A program made the translations under genes and the position numbers. From the NCBI RefSeq assembly GCF_021887715.1, contig NZ_JAIQXX010000004.1, positions 62,001 through 126,000 on the forward strand: 64,000 bases of DNA. The letters run 5' to 3'. The notes under the pieces were generated by a model. That model had not been told where the DNA came from. It did not search any database and worked only from the letters and a program-made list of their open reading frames with translations. Below are positions 46,209 through 55,124 of this stretch, one piece after another. The DNA is from Winogradskyella immobilis. Its GTDB lineage: Bacteria > Bacteroidota > Bacteroidia > Flavobacteriales > Flavobacteriaceae. The first letter of the stretch is position 1, and the number at the start of each line of letters is the position of its first letter.

Positions 46209-46955
46209 TTAAATCACTTTAGCTTCGTTGTGAAGTAAGTTTATTAATTGATCTATATTATCAGCGTCTACTAAAGTTACAGCACCTTTTGGAACTGGCT
46301 TTTCAAAACTTACACTATTAGTTTCAGTTGTAGATGTTGTAGGTTCTAAAACGGTTAAAGGTTTTTTACGAGCCATCATAATACCACGCATATTAGGAAT
46401 ACGTAAATCGCTTTCTTCAACTAACCCTTTTTGTCCACCTATAACTAATGGCAATGTTGTAGAAACAGATTCTTTTCCTCCGTCAATTTCTCTAACAGCT
46501 TTTGCATTATTACCTTCAACTTCTAAATGAATACAGTTAGTTACAAAATTTGCATCTATCATGGAAGCTAACATACCTGGTACCATACCACCATTATAGT
46601 CAATAGATTCTCTACCGGCTATTACCAAATCGTAATTACCATCTGTAACTACTTTTGCTAATTCTTTTGCTACAGCAAATCCGTCTTTTGCTTCAGTATT
46701 AACTCTAATGGCTGCATCTGCACCTATAGCTAAAGCTTTACGTAATGTCGGTTCAGTCTCAGTTCCACCAACATTAATAACATCAACACTAGCACCTTGT
46801 TTTTCTTTAAACCACATTGCTCGTGTTAAACCAAACTCATCATTAGGATTAATAACAAACTGTACACCATTAGTATCAAACTTAGTATTTCCTTCAGTAA
46901 AATTGATTTTTGATGTTGTATCAGGAACATGACTAATACACACTAAAATTTTCAT
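46209..46955 (-). CDS. etfB: Electron transfer flavoprotein, beta subunit
   Basis: 248 residues from the Met of 'MKILVCISHVPDTTSKINF', which is the conserved start; the open frame extends 34 residues upstream but that part is not ETF-like and runs into the promoter. Family segments: 'FVINPNDEFGLTRAMWFKEK', 'ALAIGADAAIRV', 'AGRESIDYNGGMVPGMLA' (AMP site) and 'LRIPNMRGIMMARKKPL'. It forms the heterodimer with EtfA and is first in the etfBA unit. A perfect 28-bp palindrome overlaps its probable -33 region. Confidence 0.94.
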   Translation of the reverse strand: MKILVCISHVPDTTSKINFTEGNTKFDTNGVQFVINPNDEFGLTRAMWFKEKQGASVDVINVGGTETEPTLRKALAIGADAAIRVNTEAKDGFAVAKELAKVVTDGNYDLVIAGRESIDYNGGMVPGMLASMIDANFVTNCIHLEVEGNNAKAVREIDGGKESVSTTLPLVIGGQKGLVEESDLRIPNMRGIMMARKKPLTVLEPTTSTTETNSVSFEKPVPKGAVTLVDADNIDQLINLLHNEAKVI

Positions 46956-46992
46956 ATTTTCTTGTTTTTTTGAGTATAATTTTAAGAGAAAA

Positions 46993-47000
46993 CAAAGGTA
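46993..47000 (-). promoter_or_regulatory. -7 element (TACCTTTG) of the etfBA promoter
   Basis: Perfect TAnnTTTG on the minus strand, 38 bases before the etfB start codon. The expected -33 position (about 47020-47024) falls inside the 28-bp palindrome. Confidence 0.55.
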
Positions 47001-47015
47001 GTTATAAAAATCAAA

Positions 47016-47043
47016 ATATTTACTATGCGCGCATAGTAAATAT
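47016..47043. promoter_or_regulatory. Perfect 28-bp palindrome, probable operator of etfBA
   Basis: Self-complementary around its centre; half-site ATATTTACTATGCG. Such long perfect dyads with no U-tract are typical of dimeric regulators such as the TetR family. It covers the -33 region of etfBA and also lies 67 bases upstream of pdhB. The binding protein is not encoded nearby. Confidence 0.65.
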
Positions 47044-47080
47044 AAAAGAAATTTCATATAATTAATTTTCGTTTTATTGT

Positions 47081-47088
47081 TATTTTTG
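47081..47088 (+). promoter_or_regulatory. -7 element (TATTTTTG) for pdhB
   Basis: Perfect TAnnTTTG 22 bases before the pdhB start codon; the -33 TTG is not evident. Confidence 0.4.
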
Positions 47089-47110
47089 TTTTCTATTTAA
47101 TATGATATAA

Positions 47111-48088
47111 ATGAAGACAATTCAATTTAGAGAAGCTATTGCAGAGGCAATGAGTGAAGAAATGCGAAGAGATGAAAGCATTTATTTAATGGGTGAAGAA
47201 GTCGCAGAGTATAATGGTGCATATAAAGCATCAAAAGGTATGCTTGATGAGTTTGGTGCCAAGCGCGTTATCGATACACCTATTGCCGAACTTGGATTTG
47301 CTGGTATAGCTATTGGTTCTACAATGACAGGCAATCGCCCAATTGTAGAATATATGACATTTAACTTTTCTTTAGTTGGTATAGATCAAATTATAAATAA
47401 TGCAGCTAAGATTAGACAAATGTCTGGCGGACAATTTAAATGTCCGATCGTTTTTAGAGGTCCAACAGCTTCTGCAGGTCAATTAGCAGCAACACACTCA
47501 CAAGCTTTTGAGAGTTGGTTTGCTAATACGCCAGGATTAAAAGTTATAGTACCATCTAACCCTTATGACGCTAAAGGTTTGCTAAAGTCTGCAATAAGAG
47601 ATGACGACCCTGTTATTTTTATGGAGAGTGAGCAGATGTATGGAGATAAAGGCGAAGTGCCAGAAGGTGAATATACTATTCCTATAGGAGTTGCAGAAAT
47701 AAAGCGTGAAGGTACAGATGTAACTATAGTATCTTTCGGAAAAATTATTAAAGAAGCTTATAAAGCAGCTGACACGTTAGCTAAAGATGGTATTTCTTGT
47801 GAGATTATTGATCTGCGTACTGTTAGACCTTTAGATAAAAATGCCATTTTAGAATCTGTAAAGAAAACAAACCGTTTAGTCATTTTAGAAGAAGCTTGGC
47901 CATTTGGCAATGTATCTACTGAAATTACATATATAGTACAATCTGAAGCATTTGATTATTTAGATGCTCCAGTAATAAAGATTAATACGGCAGATACACC
48001 AGCACCATATTCTCCAGTTTTATTAGCAGAATGGTTGCCAAATCACGAATCAGTAATTACTGCTGTAAAAAAAGTAATGTATAAATAA
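47111..48088 (+). CDS. pdhB: Pyruvate dehydrogenase E1 component, beta subunit
   Basis: 325-residue thiamine-diphosphate enzyme subunit: 'FREAIAEAMSEEMRRDESIY', 'MGEEVAEYNGAYKASKGMLD', 'RVIDTPIAELGFAGIAIGST', 'VFRGPTASAGQLAATHSQAF' and 'RTVRPLDKNAILESVKKT'. The match is to the pyruvate-type E1 beta. It forms the alpha2beta2 E1 of the pyruvate dehydrogenase complex; E1 alpha and E2 are not in the window. It is divergent from etfBA, so acetyl-CoA formation and acyl-CoA oxidation genes share one control region. A hairpin terminator follows. Confidence 0.92.
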   Translation: MKTIQFREAIAEAMSEEMRRDESIYLMGEEVAEYNGAYKASKGMLDEFGAKRVIDTPIAELGFAGIAIGSTMTGNRPIVEYMTFNFSLVGIDQIINNAAKIRQMSGGQFKCPIVFRGPTASAGQLAATHSQAFESWFANTPGLKVIVPSNPYDAKGLLKSAIRDDDPVIFMESEQMYGDKGEVPEGEYTIPIGVAEIKREGTDVTIVSFGKIIKEAYKAADTLAKDGISCEIIDLRTVRPLDKNAILESVKKTNRLVILEEAWPFGNVSTEITYIVQSEAFDYLDAPVIKINTADTPAPYSPVLLAEWLPNHESVITAVKKVMYK

Positions 48089-48116
48089 ATAATTCGCAGA
48101 TCTCTGCGTTAAATAA

Positions 48117-48170
48117 ACTTCATCTTCTATCGACAAATAACTTTTAGCACGATAGTTGATGAAGTTTTTT
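48117..48170 (+). terminator. Terminator after pdhB, abutting the next start codon
   Basis: Arms ACTTCATCttCTATCG and CGATAgtTGATGAAGT (14 of 16 pairs) with a T6 run at 48165-48170. A second small hairpin (CGCAGA-TC-TCTGCG, 48095-48108) precedes it. The terminator ends 3 bases before the ATG at 48174. Confidence 0.7.
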
Positions 48171-48173
48171 ATC

Positions 48174-50672
48174 ATGAAACATAGATTATTATTTTTATTA
48201 CTAGCATTTAACATTGCTTTTGTCTTTGCGCAAACTAAGGTAAGCGGCTACGTATTTGATGAAAACAATGAGCCTATTGCCTATGCTAATATATTGTTTA
48301 AAGGGTCAACAGAAGGAACAACCTCAGATGAGAATGGACGCTTTTATTTAGAGTCTGATGAAAATTGGGATGTTCTTCAAGTCTCTTTCTTAGGGTTTGA
48401 ACTTCAGGAATATAAACTACCTAAACGGGTTAATTACGATTTGCGTTTTGTTCTCAAAGAAGAAGCTGCAGCTTTAGATGCTGTGGTCATTGTGTCAGGA
48501 AAGCAATCTAAAAAAGCCTCCGAGAATCCTGCGATTCGTATTCTTAAGAAAATATGGGAACGAAAACGAAAGAATGGACTCAAACAATTTAAACAATACG
48601 AGTACGATCAATACGAGAAAGTAGAGTTTGATCTTAATACCATTGATAGTGCGCTAATAAAAAGTAGGTTATTTAGAGGTATGGAATTTGTGTTTGAAGA
48701 AGTAGATACATCTCGTGTAACTGGGAAAACATATTTGCCTATTTTTATTAATGAATCTGTAAAAAAAATATCAGGAGATAATGTCATTAATAAAAGGCGT
48801 GAAGAACTTTTAGGGAATAAAAACTCTGGGTTTAATGACGATCAAATTATAATAGACTTTGTTGATGAGTTATATTCAGATTATGACGTGTATGATAATT
48901 ACCTTAAATTTTTCGATAAAAGTTTTATAAGTCCAATAGGAAAAACAGGGATTCAGACATATAATTATGTGCTCTCCGATAGTGCTTATGTTGATGATAA
49001 ATGGTGCTATAATATTATCTATTATCCGAGGCGAAAAAACGAATTGACATTTAAAGGAGATTTTTGGGTCAACGATTCTACCTATGCTATAAAAGAAATT
49101 AATCTACAAGCATCTAAAAGTGCCAATATTAACTGGGTAAAAGAGATTTATATAGAACAAGAATTTGAGGTACTAAATGATTCTCTATTCTTAATTAAAC
49201 GCGATTATTTTTTATCGGATTTTACACTTAATAAAAAAGAAGAATCGAGAGGTGTTTACGGTAAACGTACTACGCTATACGATAATTATGTGTTTGATAA
49301 ACCCAAGGATCCTAAGTATTATGATGTACAAGTTTATAATTATGATAAAGACGTCTATAATAGGGAAGATGAATTTTGGGATAAAAATAGGTTAGAAGCT
49401 TTAAACCAAGACGAAAAAGGAGTCTACACTATGTTAGACACCTTAAAAACGGTAAAGAAGTTTAAACGGCTTTATAGCTTAGGTAGCATATTGGCTTCTG
49501 GCTATATTGAATTTCCGAGTATTAATTTCGATTACGGACCCATTTTTTCCACCTTTGGATTTAATGAAGTTGAAGGCACCCGAATACGAACAGGAGGTCG
49601 TACCTATTTTGGGCCTAATGATTTGTGGAGACTAGAAGGTTTTGTAGCTTACGGATTTAGAGATAATAAATTTAAATATGGCATTTCTGGTAAATGGTTA
49701 TTAGATAAGAAGAGTCGTCTTATTATTTCTGGTGGTAACCGGCGTGATGTAGAGCAAACAGGTGCTAATTTAACCTCATCCACTGATGTTTTGGGCAGAA
49801 ACTTAGCTTCATCATCTATAGTTAATACGAGTACTAATGATAGATTGACGAGTATTAATTTAACAAATCTGGCAATAGAAATAGAACCTCTCCGTAATTT
49901 TGTAATACGAGGCAGTGGTACATATAGAACATTAGAATCGGCTTCGCCAACGTTTAGTTTAGATTATTTTGATCCAGAATCGCCAACGGGCATTTCTGGT
50001 GATATTAATCAGTTTGAAAGTGCTTTGTCGTTGTCCTATTTTCCTAAGCGTGAAATGACAGGTTTTGGTGTAGAACGCCGATCTAAAAATGATGGTTTTG
50101 CAAGTTTGTTTGCGCAAGTCACTCGTGGTGATCGCGATATCTTTAATAGCGATTTTGATTATACTAAAGTGCAATTCTCATACATTCAACCATGGCAAGT
50201 TGGTGGTTTTGGGCGTTTAACATCTACAATTGAAGTGGGTAAAACATTTGGAGAAGTTCCGTTAGGTTTGTTAAGTGCAGTTCCAGGAAACCAATCGTTT
50301 TTCTCTATTTATAACACGTTTTCTCAACTCGACTTCTATGAATTTGTGACAGATACTTATGCTTCTTTTCATTTAGAACATAATTTTAACGGACGTATAT
50401 TTTCTCGTATTCCATTTCTTAGAAAATACAATTTAAGAGCAATTGCAGGTATACGTGGAGCATTGGGCAGTGTTAGTGATGAAAACAATGCGCTTAACGC
50501 TACAGGTATTCCTTATCTAGCACCTGATGAAGATATCTATTATGAGTATAGTATAGGTGTCGGTAACATCTTTAAAATTTTGCGTATAGATTTTAATTTT
50601 AGAGGCAACTATTTAAGTTTACCAGATGCTAGGCCTTTTGGAGTTACTGGCTCTTTTGGGTTTTATTTTTAG
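48174..50672 (+). CDS. DUF5686 outer-membrane protein with CarboxypepD-like N-domain
   Basis: 832 residues from the ATG of 'MKHRLLFLLLAFNIAFVFAQ', a good signal peptide. Upstream in-frame TTG/ATG codons at 48156 and 48159 lie inside the pdhB terminator stem and are rejected. After the signal comes a carboxypeptidase-regulatory-like domain ('TKVSGYVFDENNEPIAYANI', to ~110), then the long DUF5686 region with 'WVNDSTYAIKEINLQASKSA' and a C-terminal barrel ending 'PFGVTGSFGFYF' (terminal Phe, as in outer-membrane proteins). Function unknown. It converges with the M20-type hydrolase gene, 7 bases apart. Confidence 0.82.
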   Translation: MKHRLLFLLLAFNIAFVFAQTKVSGYVFDENNEPIAYANILFKGSTEGTTSDENGRFYLESDENWDVLQVSFLGFELQEYKLPKRVNYDLRFVLKEEAAALDAVVIVSGKQSKKASENPAIRILKKIWERKRKNGLKQFKQYEYDQYEKVEFDLNTIDSALIKSRLFRGMEFVFEEVDTSRVTGKTYLPIFINESVKKISGDNVINKRREELLGNKNSGFNDDQIIIDFVDELYSDYDVYDNYLKFFDKSFISPIGKTGIQTYNYVLSDSAYVDDKWCYNIIYYPRRKNELTFKGDFWVNDSTYAIKEINLQASKSANINWVKEIYIEQEFEVLNDSLFLIKRDYFLSDFTLNKKEESRGVYGKRTTLYDNYVFDKPKDPKYYDVQVYNYDKDVYNREDEFWDKNRLEALNQDEKGVYTMLDTLKTVKKFKRLYSLGSILASGYIEFPSINFDYGPIFSTFGFNEVEGTRIRTGGRTYFGPNDLWRLEGFVAYGFRDNKFKYGISGKWLLDKKSRLIISGGNRRDVEQTGANLTSSTDVLGRNLASSSIVNTSTNDRLTSINLTNLAIEIEPLRNFVIRGSGTYRTLESASPTFSLDYFDPESPTGISGDINQFESALSLSYFPKREMTGFGVERRSKNDGFASLFAQVTRGDRDIFNSDFDYTKVQFSYIQPWQVGGFGRLTSTIEVGKTFGEVPLGLLSAVPGNQSFFSIYNTFSQLDFYEFVTDTYASFHLEHNFNGRIFSRIPFLRKYNLRAIAGIRGALGSVSDENNALNATGIPYLAPDEDIYYEYSIGVGNIFKILRIDFNFRGNYLSLPDARPFGVTGSFGFYF

Positions 50673-50679
50673 ATCAAAA

Positions 50680-51996
50680 TTACTTCAATCGTTTATCCAT
50701 AGCTAGGATTGTATGCAATAAAACATTAGCACCATTAGCCATATCTTCTGCACTTGTAAATTCTTTTGGGGAATGACTAATGCCATCTTTACTAGGTACA
50801 AAGATCATCCCTATAGGTGCAAACCTTGCTATTTCTTGTGCATCATGACCAGCGCCACTTGGCATTGACTTGTATGAGTATCCTAATTGCTTAGTAGCAT
50901 TAGCAATATCTTTCTTTATAAGCTTGTCAGCTAATGCAGGTTTTGAAGCAGCTTCAATATGTCTAAAAGAAATTCCCATACCATCTGTTTTTGCAATTTG
51001 TTTTGCTTTGTTTTCAATAGCTTTAAATACAGTCCAGATTTTCTCTGAAGAGAGATCTCGTATTTCTAAACTAAAAGTTACTTGTCCGGGAATTACATTT
51101 GGAGCTCCTGGTGAAGCATTAATACGTCCTACAGTTCCTACTTGTGCACCATCAAAACTATTAACTGTATTATTAACTTCTAAGATCACTTTGGCTGCGG
51201 TAAGCATTGCATCTTTTCTAATATCCATAGGTGTAGTCCCTGCGTGATTAGCAAACCCATTAATAGTAATATCCCACCATTCAATAGCGACAATACCTTC
51301 AACAACACCGATTTGTAAATTTTCTTGATCTAAAACACCTCCTTGTTCAATATGCAATTCTAAAAATGCTGCGACATCTCCTTTTTTTCGTTTTAGCTCA
51401 GGTATTTTATCTGGGTTGCCTCCAATGCGTTTTATGCCTTCTGCAATGGTATAACCACTAGGGCTAGATTCGTTTAAAGCTTCAGGTTTTAAGGCTCCAG
51501 CCATAGCACGGCTGCCAACAACAGCGGCTTCTTCGTTAGAAAAAATGATTAACTCTAAGGGATGTTCAGTTGTAATATTTTGATCTTGCAATGTTTGTAA
51601 AACTTCAATGGCTCCCATAGAGCCCACGCAGCCATCATAGTTACCACCATTAGGAACGCTGTCAATATGTGAGCCAAAAGCAATAGGTGGTTTTGAATTA
51701 TCACTGCCTTGTTTTTTACCGATGATATTACCGGCATAATCAATATTAACTTCTAAACCTGCTTTTTGCATTAAGCTTATGACATATTCACGGCCTTTTA
51801 AATCGCCATCGCTATAAGCAACACGGCTAAGTTCGCCAGTATTTTCAGGATCTTGTCCAAATTTCGCTAATTCTAATATAGAATTTTCTAAACGCTCTTG
51901 ATTTACTAGGATCGATTTAGATTGCGAAAACCCATATACAGATGAAAGCATTAAAGCAATTATTAAAATAGAATGTTTAAAGCAGTTGGTGTTCAT
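50680..51996 (-). CDS. Exported M20-family Zn hydrolase (N-carbamoyl amino acid / allantoate amidohydrolase type)
   Basis: 438 residues with a signal peptide (ends YGFSQ), unusual because most relatives are cytoplasmic. M20 metal motifs: 'AFGSHIDSVPNGGNYDGCVG' (His and bridging Asp), 'IIFSNEEAAVVGSRAMAG' (Glu pair), 'FLELHIEQGGVL' (His) and 'SGAGHDAQEIARFAP' (last His). The dimerisation insert 'FANHAGTTPMDIRKDAMLTA' identifies the hydantoinase/carbamoylase-allantoate amidohydrolase branch. It should cleave an N-carbamoyl or ureido compound outside the inner membrane. Last gene of a hydrolase operon, 14 bases after the alpha/beta hydrolase. Confidence 0.87.
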   Translation of the reverse strand: MNTNCFKHSILIIALMLSSVYGFSQSKSILVNQERLENSILELAKFGQDPENTGELSRVAYSDGDLKGREYVISLMQKAGLEVNIDYAGNIIGKKQGSDNSKPPIAFGSHIDSVPNGGNYDGCVGSMGAIEVLQTLQDQNITTEHPLELIIFSNEEAAVVGSRAMAGALKPEALNESSPSGYTIAEGIKRIGGNPDKIPELKRKKGDVAAFLELHIEQGGVLDQENLQIGVVEGIVAIEWWDITINGFANHAGTTPMDIRKDAMLTAAKVILEVNNTVNSFDGAQVGTVGRINASPGAPNVIPGQVTFSLEIRDLSSEKIWTVFKAIENKAKQIAKTDGMGISFRHIEAASKPALADKLIKKDIANATKQLGYSYKSMPSGAGHDAQEIARFAPIGMIFVPSKDGISHSPKEFTSAEDMANGANVLLHTILAMDKRLK

Positions 51997-52010
51997 AATT
52001 GAAAATAATT

Positions 52011-54467
52011 TTAATTAAGCTGTTCCATAAAACCAATATTATCTATGACAACTAAACCTTTATCGGTTCGGTCAAAAATAAATTGAATTTCGGTAATTTG
52101 TTGAGGATTAAAATTAGAATTCAACTTCAACATATCTTCTATAGGAAAAGAAAATAACTGCATAACGTTTTCAGATTTTGCAGAATCGTTGTAATCGCTT
52201 TTCCAAACTTTCACAGCGAGTCGACGTTGTAAAGCCGAAAAATTACTTAATGGAAAGTAAACGATCTCACCTGAAGCATCTTTTAATGCTATTGAAAAAT
52301 CAATAGGATCTTTTCCTTTTTTGGTTTTGTCATCCTTTTTACCATCACTTTCTTCAGCTTCTTTTTCATTAGCATTGTTTTCATTAGATGCTTTATTCTC
52401 TACATTTTTGTCATTTTTATTTGCATCTTCACTCTTGTTATTTTCCTCATTTTCATTTTTATCATCAACCCATTTGCCACTTGCTTTGGGGTTTGTACTG
52501 CCTTTAGATTCTGACATAGAAAAAACAAATACAGAAGACGAATCTACAGAGGTAATAGTCTTAGGAAATTTAATACTATAACTTGCAATTAGCGTGTCGT
52601 TTACTGGTGTGGTTACAGTAGAGTCTAAAGCTTTCCAAGTTTTAATATCTTCTTTTTTATAATGCCAACCCAAAAAGACACCTCTATTTGGTTTACTTCC
52701 TCGTTTTAATGGAATTTGTTTTTCACTCCATACCGTTAAATTAGTAGAAGTAATACTAGAGGAATCTTTTACTGTCGTAGTAGTAACATCAAAGTCTTCA
52801 TCGAAAGTATTAGTAAATACCGTGTTTGAATCTTCAAATTGATTGAGGTATATAGTTTCTGGCAACCAATCTTTTCCAGTTCTAACATCTGTAAAAAGTG
52901 GTAAGTAACTTTTGTTGTTTTTTAAGGTGGTTTCTAAAAAGGCACTGATATATACTTTAGCTATTTTTTGCTGATCTTCTGCGCTAATTAACTGCTCTAA
53001 ATTTAAAAGTTTTGTAAAGGGTGTACCAACATCATTATTGCCCCAACTTGTATTAAATTGTCCGTGGTTAGCGCCGTAAACATAGAGGCCAGATTTAAAA
53101 TGATAAGTGCTATCTGTATATGTTATACGATCGTATTGTCGAGACCCTGCAAAAGAAGATACGTCTCCATCTTGAGCACCGTGTATTGTAAAATAGTCGA
53201 CATTTTTAAGTTTTGTTCTAGTATTTCCTGGTGCATATTGCCCATCTACAGGTGCAATGGCAACAATTGATTTTATATTATAATTATAGTCTAAAGGAAT
53301 AGTTGCATCGTCTGAATAGTATGGTAAGGTGTTTAAAAGTGCTGCGTGAGCTATAGCTTCACCACCACGAGAATGCCCAATTAAAGCTAAATTTTCTGTG
53401 TCTATTTTATTAAAAAAAGGATGATTAGAATCTTCGTTCCATTGGTGCCAAAGTTTTAAATGCTCTAAAAGAATCCAACCTCTAGCATCATTTTCTTTAG
53501 TTAATCCATCACTAAACATATCGGTCCAAGACAAATTGATGAAATTTTCATCCACTGAAGCGGCAATAATACCTCTAGAAGCAAATAACTCACCAAGATA
53601 AGCATAGCCAGGATCTGAAAAATCTTGCATACTATGATTGCCATGAACCATTAATACTAAAGGAAAAGGGCCTTCGCCTTCAGGATACCAAACTTGTGCG
53701 TTTAATGGTAGTGCTTTAGAATCGAAACCCCAATATTTTGTGCGCCACCAACCACTAATACCTTCCCAATTATCTAAAAAAGCAACTCCGTTTACAGAAT
53801 CTGTTTTAATGTCAACATCTTTTCCAAAATGTTTTTGATGTTTATCTTTTCCACTACCATAAGTTAACGACTTTACAGTATATGTTCCTTTTTTAGCAGG
53901 AGATGCTTCAGTAATATGTGTAATAGACGTCTCCGAAGTATATGCCGCGTTTACTATAGGATCTACCTCAATGCCTGTTGCATTTAAAAAGACGATTAGT
54001 GCTATTATTCCTGATAATCCACCTGTAAACCCAATAAGACTTACTATCTTTTTTGGAAGCGTTAGATTTTTGAATTTTGTTTTAAACAAGGCATAAATTG
54101 AAGCTCCAAACAAGGTGCATAACACAATAACAACCAATGTTAGTGTTGTATCTAATAAAACCATTAAGAGTAATGGATATGAAACAATAATCAGTAATCT
54201 GAAAAATTTAGGAATTTTAAAAATAAGTTTCAGTAACCAATTAGCAAGAAGCGTCGCAAGTACAATTAAAGCAGCTATAACAATAGTAAATAAAAAGATC
54301 CATGGATCTTTCATGTTATATGATGTAAGAAAGCCGTAAGCTAAAAATAATAGAGCAGTAATACATAGAAGAACTGTAGAAGCTCCTTTTTCTGCATTTT
54401 TACCAGGTGTAATAGATTTAGCTCGTGCTTTAAACCAATTACCAATTCTTATAAAAAATCGTTTCAT
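52011..54467 (-). CDS. Membrane-anchored alpha/beta hydrolase
   Basis: 818 residues. Four to five TM helices fill residues ~28-165; the exported part holds an alpha/beta hydrolase domain. It has 'PLVLMVHGNHSMQDFSDPGY' (oxyanion region), nucleophile Ser in 'LALIGHSRGGEAIAHAALL' and later 'YGANHGQFNT' with a candidate catalytic His. A ~57-residue Asn/Lys/Glu/Asp-rich stretch of very low complexity interrupts the C-terminal region (coding bases near 52310-52475). It resembles dienelactone hydrolase/PAF-acetylhydrolase-like esterases; the substrate is unknown. It lies 24 bases after the thioredoxin-like gene. Confidence 0.78.
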   Translation of the reverse strand: MKRFFIRIGNWFKARAKSITPGKNAEKGASTVLLCITALLFLAYGFLTSYNMKDPWIFLFTIVIAALIVLATLLANWLLKLIFKIPKFFRLLIIVSYPLLLMVLLDTTLTLVVIVLCTLFGASIYALFKTKFKNLTLPKKIVSLIGFTGGLSGIIALIVFLNATGIEVDPIVNAAYTSETSITHITEASPAKKGTYTVKSLTYGSGKDKHQKHFGKDVDIKTDSVNGVAFLDNWEGISGWWRTKYWGFDSKALPLNAQVWYPEGEGPFPLVLMVHGNHSMQDFSDPGYAYLGELFASRGIIAASVDENFINLSWTDMFSDGLTKENDARGWILLEHLKLWHQWNEDSNHPFFNKIDTENLALIGHSRGGEAIAHAALLNTLPYYSDDATIPLDYNYNIKSIVAIAPVDGQYAPGNTRTKLKNVDYFTIHGAQDGDVSSFAGSRQYDRITYTDSTYHFKSGLYVYGANHGQFNTSWGNNDVGTPFTKLLNLEQLISAEDQQKIAKVYISAFLETTLKNNKSYLPLFTDVRTGKDWLPETIYLNQFEDSNTVFTNTFDEDFDVTTTTVKDSSSITSTNLTVWSEKQIPLKRGSKPNRGVFLGWHYKKEDIKTWKALDSTVTTPVNDTLIASYSIKFPKTITSVDSSSVFVFSMSESKGSTNPKASGKWVDDKNENEENNKSEDANKNDKNVENKASNENNANEKEAEESDGKKDDKTKKGKDPIDFSIALKDASGEIVYFPLSNFSALQRRLAVKVWKSDYNDSAKSENVMQLFSFPIEDMLKLNSNFNPQQITEIQFIFDRTDKGLVVIDNIGFMEQLN

Positions 54468-54491
54468 GAATATTGCGGTTGATTGAATGTT

Positions 54492-55112
54492 CTAAGATAG
54501 TGTTTTTACAAAACTCTTTAACTGAGCAATTAATTCATTACTATCAATATGCCCAAATTTATGATACAAGATTTCATAATTGTCATCGAAAAGAATAAAA
54601 CTTGGAGTTCCCTTTAATTGATTGAGAGTGAAAGTCATCGAAATAATTTCAAGCTTTTCAAAATAAGCTTTTACATGTGCTTTAAAGAGTAATTGTTCTC
54701 TATATGAAAAAGAAGTGTAATTAGGGTTGATTGAACAAATATGGAGAATGGCTTTTTCAAGGTCTTCACTATTATTCATTATTTTATCCATGGCAATAGG
54801 AAAATCGATTGTATATGGATACTCATCAAAACCCTGATTTTTTAATGCTTTTTTAGTATGGCCAATAATGGTATTGTTATTAACCAATAATTTAGTATTA
54901 GCAGCAGTATTTAAATCAAAATTTTCAAAGGCTGTAGATAATCCCAAAAATGATATGTCTTTTTGAAATTCTTTATAGAGTTTATTTACTAAAGGAATAC
55001 CATATAAAAAGCATCCAGGACAATTGACCTGAAAAACAAAAAGGAAGTTGAGTTTTTTCAACTCAAAACTTCCTTTTAGTAGATTGTTGTAATGTAATGC
55101 AAGTTTCTGCAT
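54492..55112 (-). CDS. Thioredoxin-like (TlpA-type) protein with CPGC motif, no signal peptide
   Basis: 206 residues. After ~33 residues comes a thioredoxin strand and redox motif in 'FVFQVNCPGCFLYGIPLVNK', so the pair is Cys-Pro-Gly-Cys. The partner regions 'KGTPSFILFDDNYEILYHKF' (cis-Pro) and 'GHIDSNELIAQL' complete the fold. The lack of a signal peptide suggests a cytoplasmic location, unlike the exported TlpA protein at 34660. It sits between the M1 peptidase (12 bases upstream) and the alpha/beta hydrolase in one operon. Confidence 0.78.
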   Translation of the reverse strand: MQKLALHYNNLLKGSFELKKLNFLFVFQVNCPGCFLYGIPLVNKLYKEFQKDISFLGLSTAFENFDLNTAANTKLLVNNNTIIGHTKKALKNQGFDEYPYTIDFPIAMDKIMNNSEDLEKAILHICSINPNYTSFSYREQLLFKAHVKAYFEKLEIISMTFTLNQLKGTPSFILFDDNYEILYHKFGHIDSNELIAQLKSFVKTLS

Positions 55113-55124
55113 TATGTGTAAATC

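Noticed and set aside
46956-47057. 34-residue N-terminal extension of EtfB
   Set aside because: Overlaps the promoter and palindrome, and the conserved protein begins at MKILVC (46955).
48156-48173. Upstream TTG/ATG starts of the DUF5686 gene
   Set aside because: They fall within the pdhB terminator stem, and the signal peptide starts at MKHRLLF (48174).
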